5,197 nt of DNA from an uncultured Sphingomonadales bacterium (GTDB taxonomy: Bacteria > Pseudomonadota > Alphaproteobacteria > Sphingomonadales > Sphingomonadaceae): NCBI GenBank assembly GCA_903828025.1, contig CAIKKO010000241.1, positions 1 to 5,197 on the forward strand, in the 5' to 3' direction. How positions within the stretch are numbered: the stretch's first letter is position 1; each line of letters begins with the position of its first letter. The notes under the pieces are model-generated. The model saw nothing but the letters and a program-made list of their open reading frames with translations. It was not told the DNA's origin and did no database searches. The translations under genes and the position numbers were made by a program. Positions 4,024 through 5,197 of the stretch are shown piece by piece.

Positions 4024-5091
4024 ATGTCCGACGACCCCGAGCGCCGGCCCCATACGCGGGCAGACTTCCACTTCGATCTGCCGGCGGAGCTGATCGCGCA
4101 GCAGCCCTCGGCGCGGCGCACGGCGAGCCGGCTGCTGGCGCTCGACGGCGCCAGCGGCGCGCTCGCCGATCACGCCTTTCCGGCACTGGCAGATCTGCTG
4201 CGACCGGGGGACCTGCTGGTGCGCAACAACACCCGGGTCCTGCCGGCCCGCATCCATGGCCAGAAGGCCACCGGCGGCGCGGTCGAGATTCTCGTCGAGC
4301 GCCTGCGGGGTGCCGGCCGCTTCTGCGCCCAGGTCCGCGCCAGCAAGGCGACCCGTGCCGGGCAGCGCATCGCGCTGCCGGGCGGCGCCGTGGCAACTGT
4401 CGTCGGTCGCGACGAGGACCTGGTCGAGTTTGAACTCGACCGCCCGGCAGGGGCGTACTTCGAGGCCCATGGCGAGGTGCCACTGCCGCCGTATATCGCC
4501 CGGCCGGCGTCGGGCGTGGATCGGGAGCGCTACCAGACCGTCTGGGCGCAGGAGACCGGTGCCGTGGCCGCGCCGACCGCCGGCCTGCACTTCGATACGG
4601 TATTGCTCGAGGCGCTCGCCGCGCGCGGCGTGGCCATCGCGGATGTGACCTTGCACGTCGGAGCCGGGACCTTTCAGCCGGTGCGGACGCTGGATCTGGA
4701 CGCCCACCGCATGCACGCCGAGTGGCTGCGGGTGCCGGCGGCGACCGTGACCGCCATCACGGCGGCCCGCGCGCGCGGCGGTCGGGTCGTTGCCCTCGGC
4801 ACGACGGTCGTGCGCAGCCTCGAAAGCGCGGCGATGGGTGAGTCGCTGATGCCCTTCGAGGGTGAGACCCGGATCTTTATCCGCCCGGGGTTCCGTTTTC
4901 AGGTCGTCGATGCGCTGGTGACGAATTTCCACCTGCCCGAGTCGACCCTGCTGATGCTGGTGTCGGCGTTTGGCGGTCGCCAGGCGGTGCTCGATGCCTA
5001 CGCGCATGCCGTCGCAAAGCGCTATCGTTTCTTTTCCTACGGTGACGCGATGTTCGTGACGCCAGCTGCCGGGGTGAGGGACGCAACTTGA
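4024..5091 (+). CDS. queA: S-adenosylmethionine:tRNA ribosyltransferase-isomerase QueA
   Basis: The enzyme transfers and isomerises the ribosyl part of S-adenosylmethionine onto preQ1 in the wobble position of GUN tRNAs, giving epoxyqueuosine. At 355 residues it is almost the length of the E. coli protein. Family motifs occur in order: DFHFDLPAELIA (14-25), GDLLVRNNTRVLPAR (62-76), LPPYIARP (154-161), VAAPTAGLHF (181-190), LHVGAGTFQPV (210-220), ALGTTVVRSLES (257-268), NFHLPESTLLMLVSAF (301-316) and RFFSYGDAMF (335-344). I chose the ATG at 4024 because an upstream ATG at 3967 adds 19 unconserved residues and runs through the promoter region, and no start lies closer to the conserved DFxFDLP. 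No clear Shine-Dalgarno is visible. The QQPSARRTASRLLALDG region is gamma/beta-like, unlike alphaproteobacterial QueA. Its stop overlaps the tgt start. Confidence 0.97.
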   Translation: MSDDPERRPHTRADFHFDLPAELIAQQPSARRTASRLLALDGASGALADHAFPALADLLRPGDLLVRNNTRVLPARIHGQKATGGAVEILVERLRGAGRFCAQVRASKATRAGQRIALPGGAVATVVGRDEDLVEFELDRPAGAYFEAHGEVPLPPYIARPASGVDRERYQTVWAQETGAVAAPTAGLHFDTVLLEALAARGVAIADVTLHVGAGTFQPVRTLDLDAHRMHAEWLRVPAATVTAITAARARGGRVVALGTTVVRSLESAAMGESLMPFEGETRIFIRPGFRFQVVDALVTNFHLPESTLLMLVSAFGGRQAVLDAYAHAVAKRYRFFSYGDAMFVTPAAGVRDAT

Positions 5092-5197
5092 GGTTTGAAC
5101 TGACGCAGACCGATGGCGCCGCGAGGCGCGGGCGCCTGTGCTTCGCGCGCGGCACGGTGGAGACGCCGGCCTTCATGCCGGTGGGCACCTACGGCAC
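5088..5197 (+). CDS. tgt: queuine/preQ1 tRNA-guanine transglycosylase Tgt (3' truncated)
   Basis: Tgt exchanges the wobble guanine of GUN tRNAs for preQ1, the step immediately before QueA. Only the first 36 codons are present: MRFELTQTDGAARRG, then ETPAFMPVGTYGT, which aligns without gaps with E. coli Tgt from its first residue. That alignment identifies TTG at 5088-5090 as the start. A GGGTGAGG purine stretch lies about 8 nt upstream. The start overlaps the queA stop in TTGA (5088-5091), so translation is probably coupled. GTYGT is the gammaproteobacterial form; alphaproteobacteria usually have GTAAT. In Gammaproteobacteria yajC-secD-secF commonly follow. Confidence 0.95.
   Translation, partial: MRFELTQTDGAARRGRLCFARGTVETPAFMPVGTYG

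Noticed and set aside
3231..4433. 400-codon + strand open frame across Nudix, tRNA-Leu and the start of queA
   Set aside because: It is antisense to the Nudix gene, runs through a tRNA, and is out of frame with queA. It is a typical high-GC shadow frame.
4009..5007. 332-codon - strand open frame opposite queA
   Set aside because: It is antisense to a full-length conserved QueA. Low-complexity R/G/H-rich composition is expected from reversed high-GC codons.
1..5197. CRISPR array, insertion sequence, phage, toxin-antitoxin or other defence module
   Set aside because: No spaced direct repeats, transposase, integrase, attachment-like duplication of the tRNA 3' end or toxin-like gene pair was seen on either strand.

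Overview
This high-GC window seems to join two bacterial lineages. Positions 1 to about 3043 read as an alphaproteobacterium, most likely a sphingomonad. Positions from about 3072 to 5197 read as a gammaproteobacterium. The left-hand evidence is a CarD/CdnL regulator next to a 7Fe ferredoxin whose C-terminal half is alphaproteobacterial in style, a GIN/DUF2807 lipoprotein and a long-form Sua5. The right-hand evidence is the queA-tgt pair, with a Tgt N-terminus containing GTYGT rather than the alphaproteobacterial GTAAT, beside a tRNA-Leu and a zinc-ribbon Nudix hydrolase of the Pseudomonas type. The apparent switch falls inside fdxA. This assignment comes from remembered family sequences, not from a search.

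Left block. The 3' part of sua5 (t6A synthesis) runs off the left edge on the + strand. It shares a CTAG with the stop of a convergent small secreted-protein gene. That gene sits downstream of a GIN-domain lipoprotein gene on the - strand, and an 11-bp inverted repeat covers its TTG start. Next comes a 189-nt intergenic stretch with the lipoprotein promoter and operator-like repeats and the strong intrinsic terminator of carD. carD follows on the - strand with a 307-nt hairpin-rich upstream region, then fdxA.

Right block. A Nudix hydrolase gene lies upstream of fdxA on the - strand. Only 20 nt separate its ATG from the CCA end of a tRNA-Leu(CAA) gene, so the two probably share a transcript. 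Diverging from the tRNA is queA, translationally coupled to tgt (TTG start inside TTGA, truncated by the window end). QueA and Tgt are consecutive steps of queuosine synthesis for tRNAs with GUN anticodons.

I see no CRISPR array, phage, transposon or defence system, and no convincing undescribed system. The item most worth checking is the lineage switch inside fdxA, which may be an assembly chimera or a real recombination joint. Secondary items are the start-codon hairpin, the tRNA-Nudix transcription unit and the structured carD leader.
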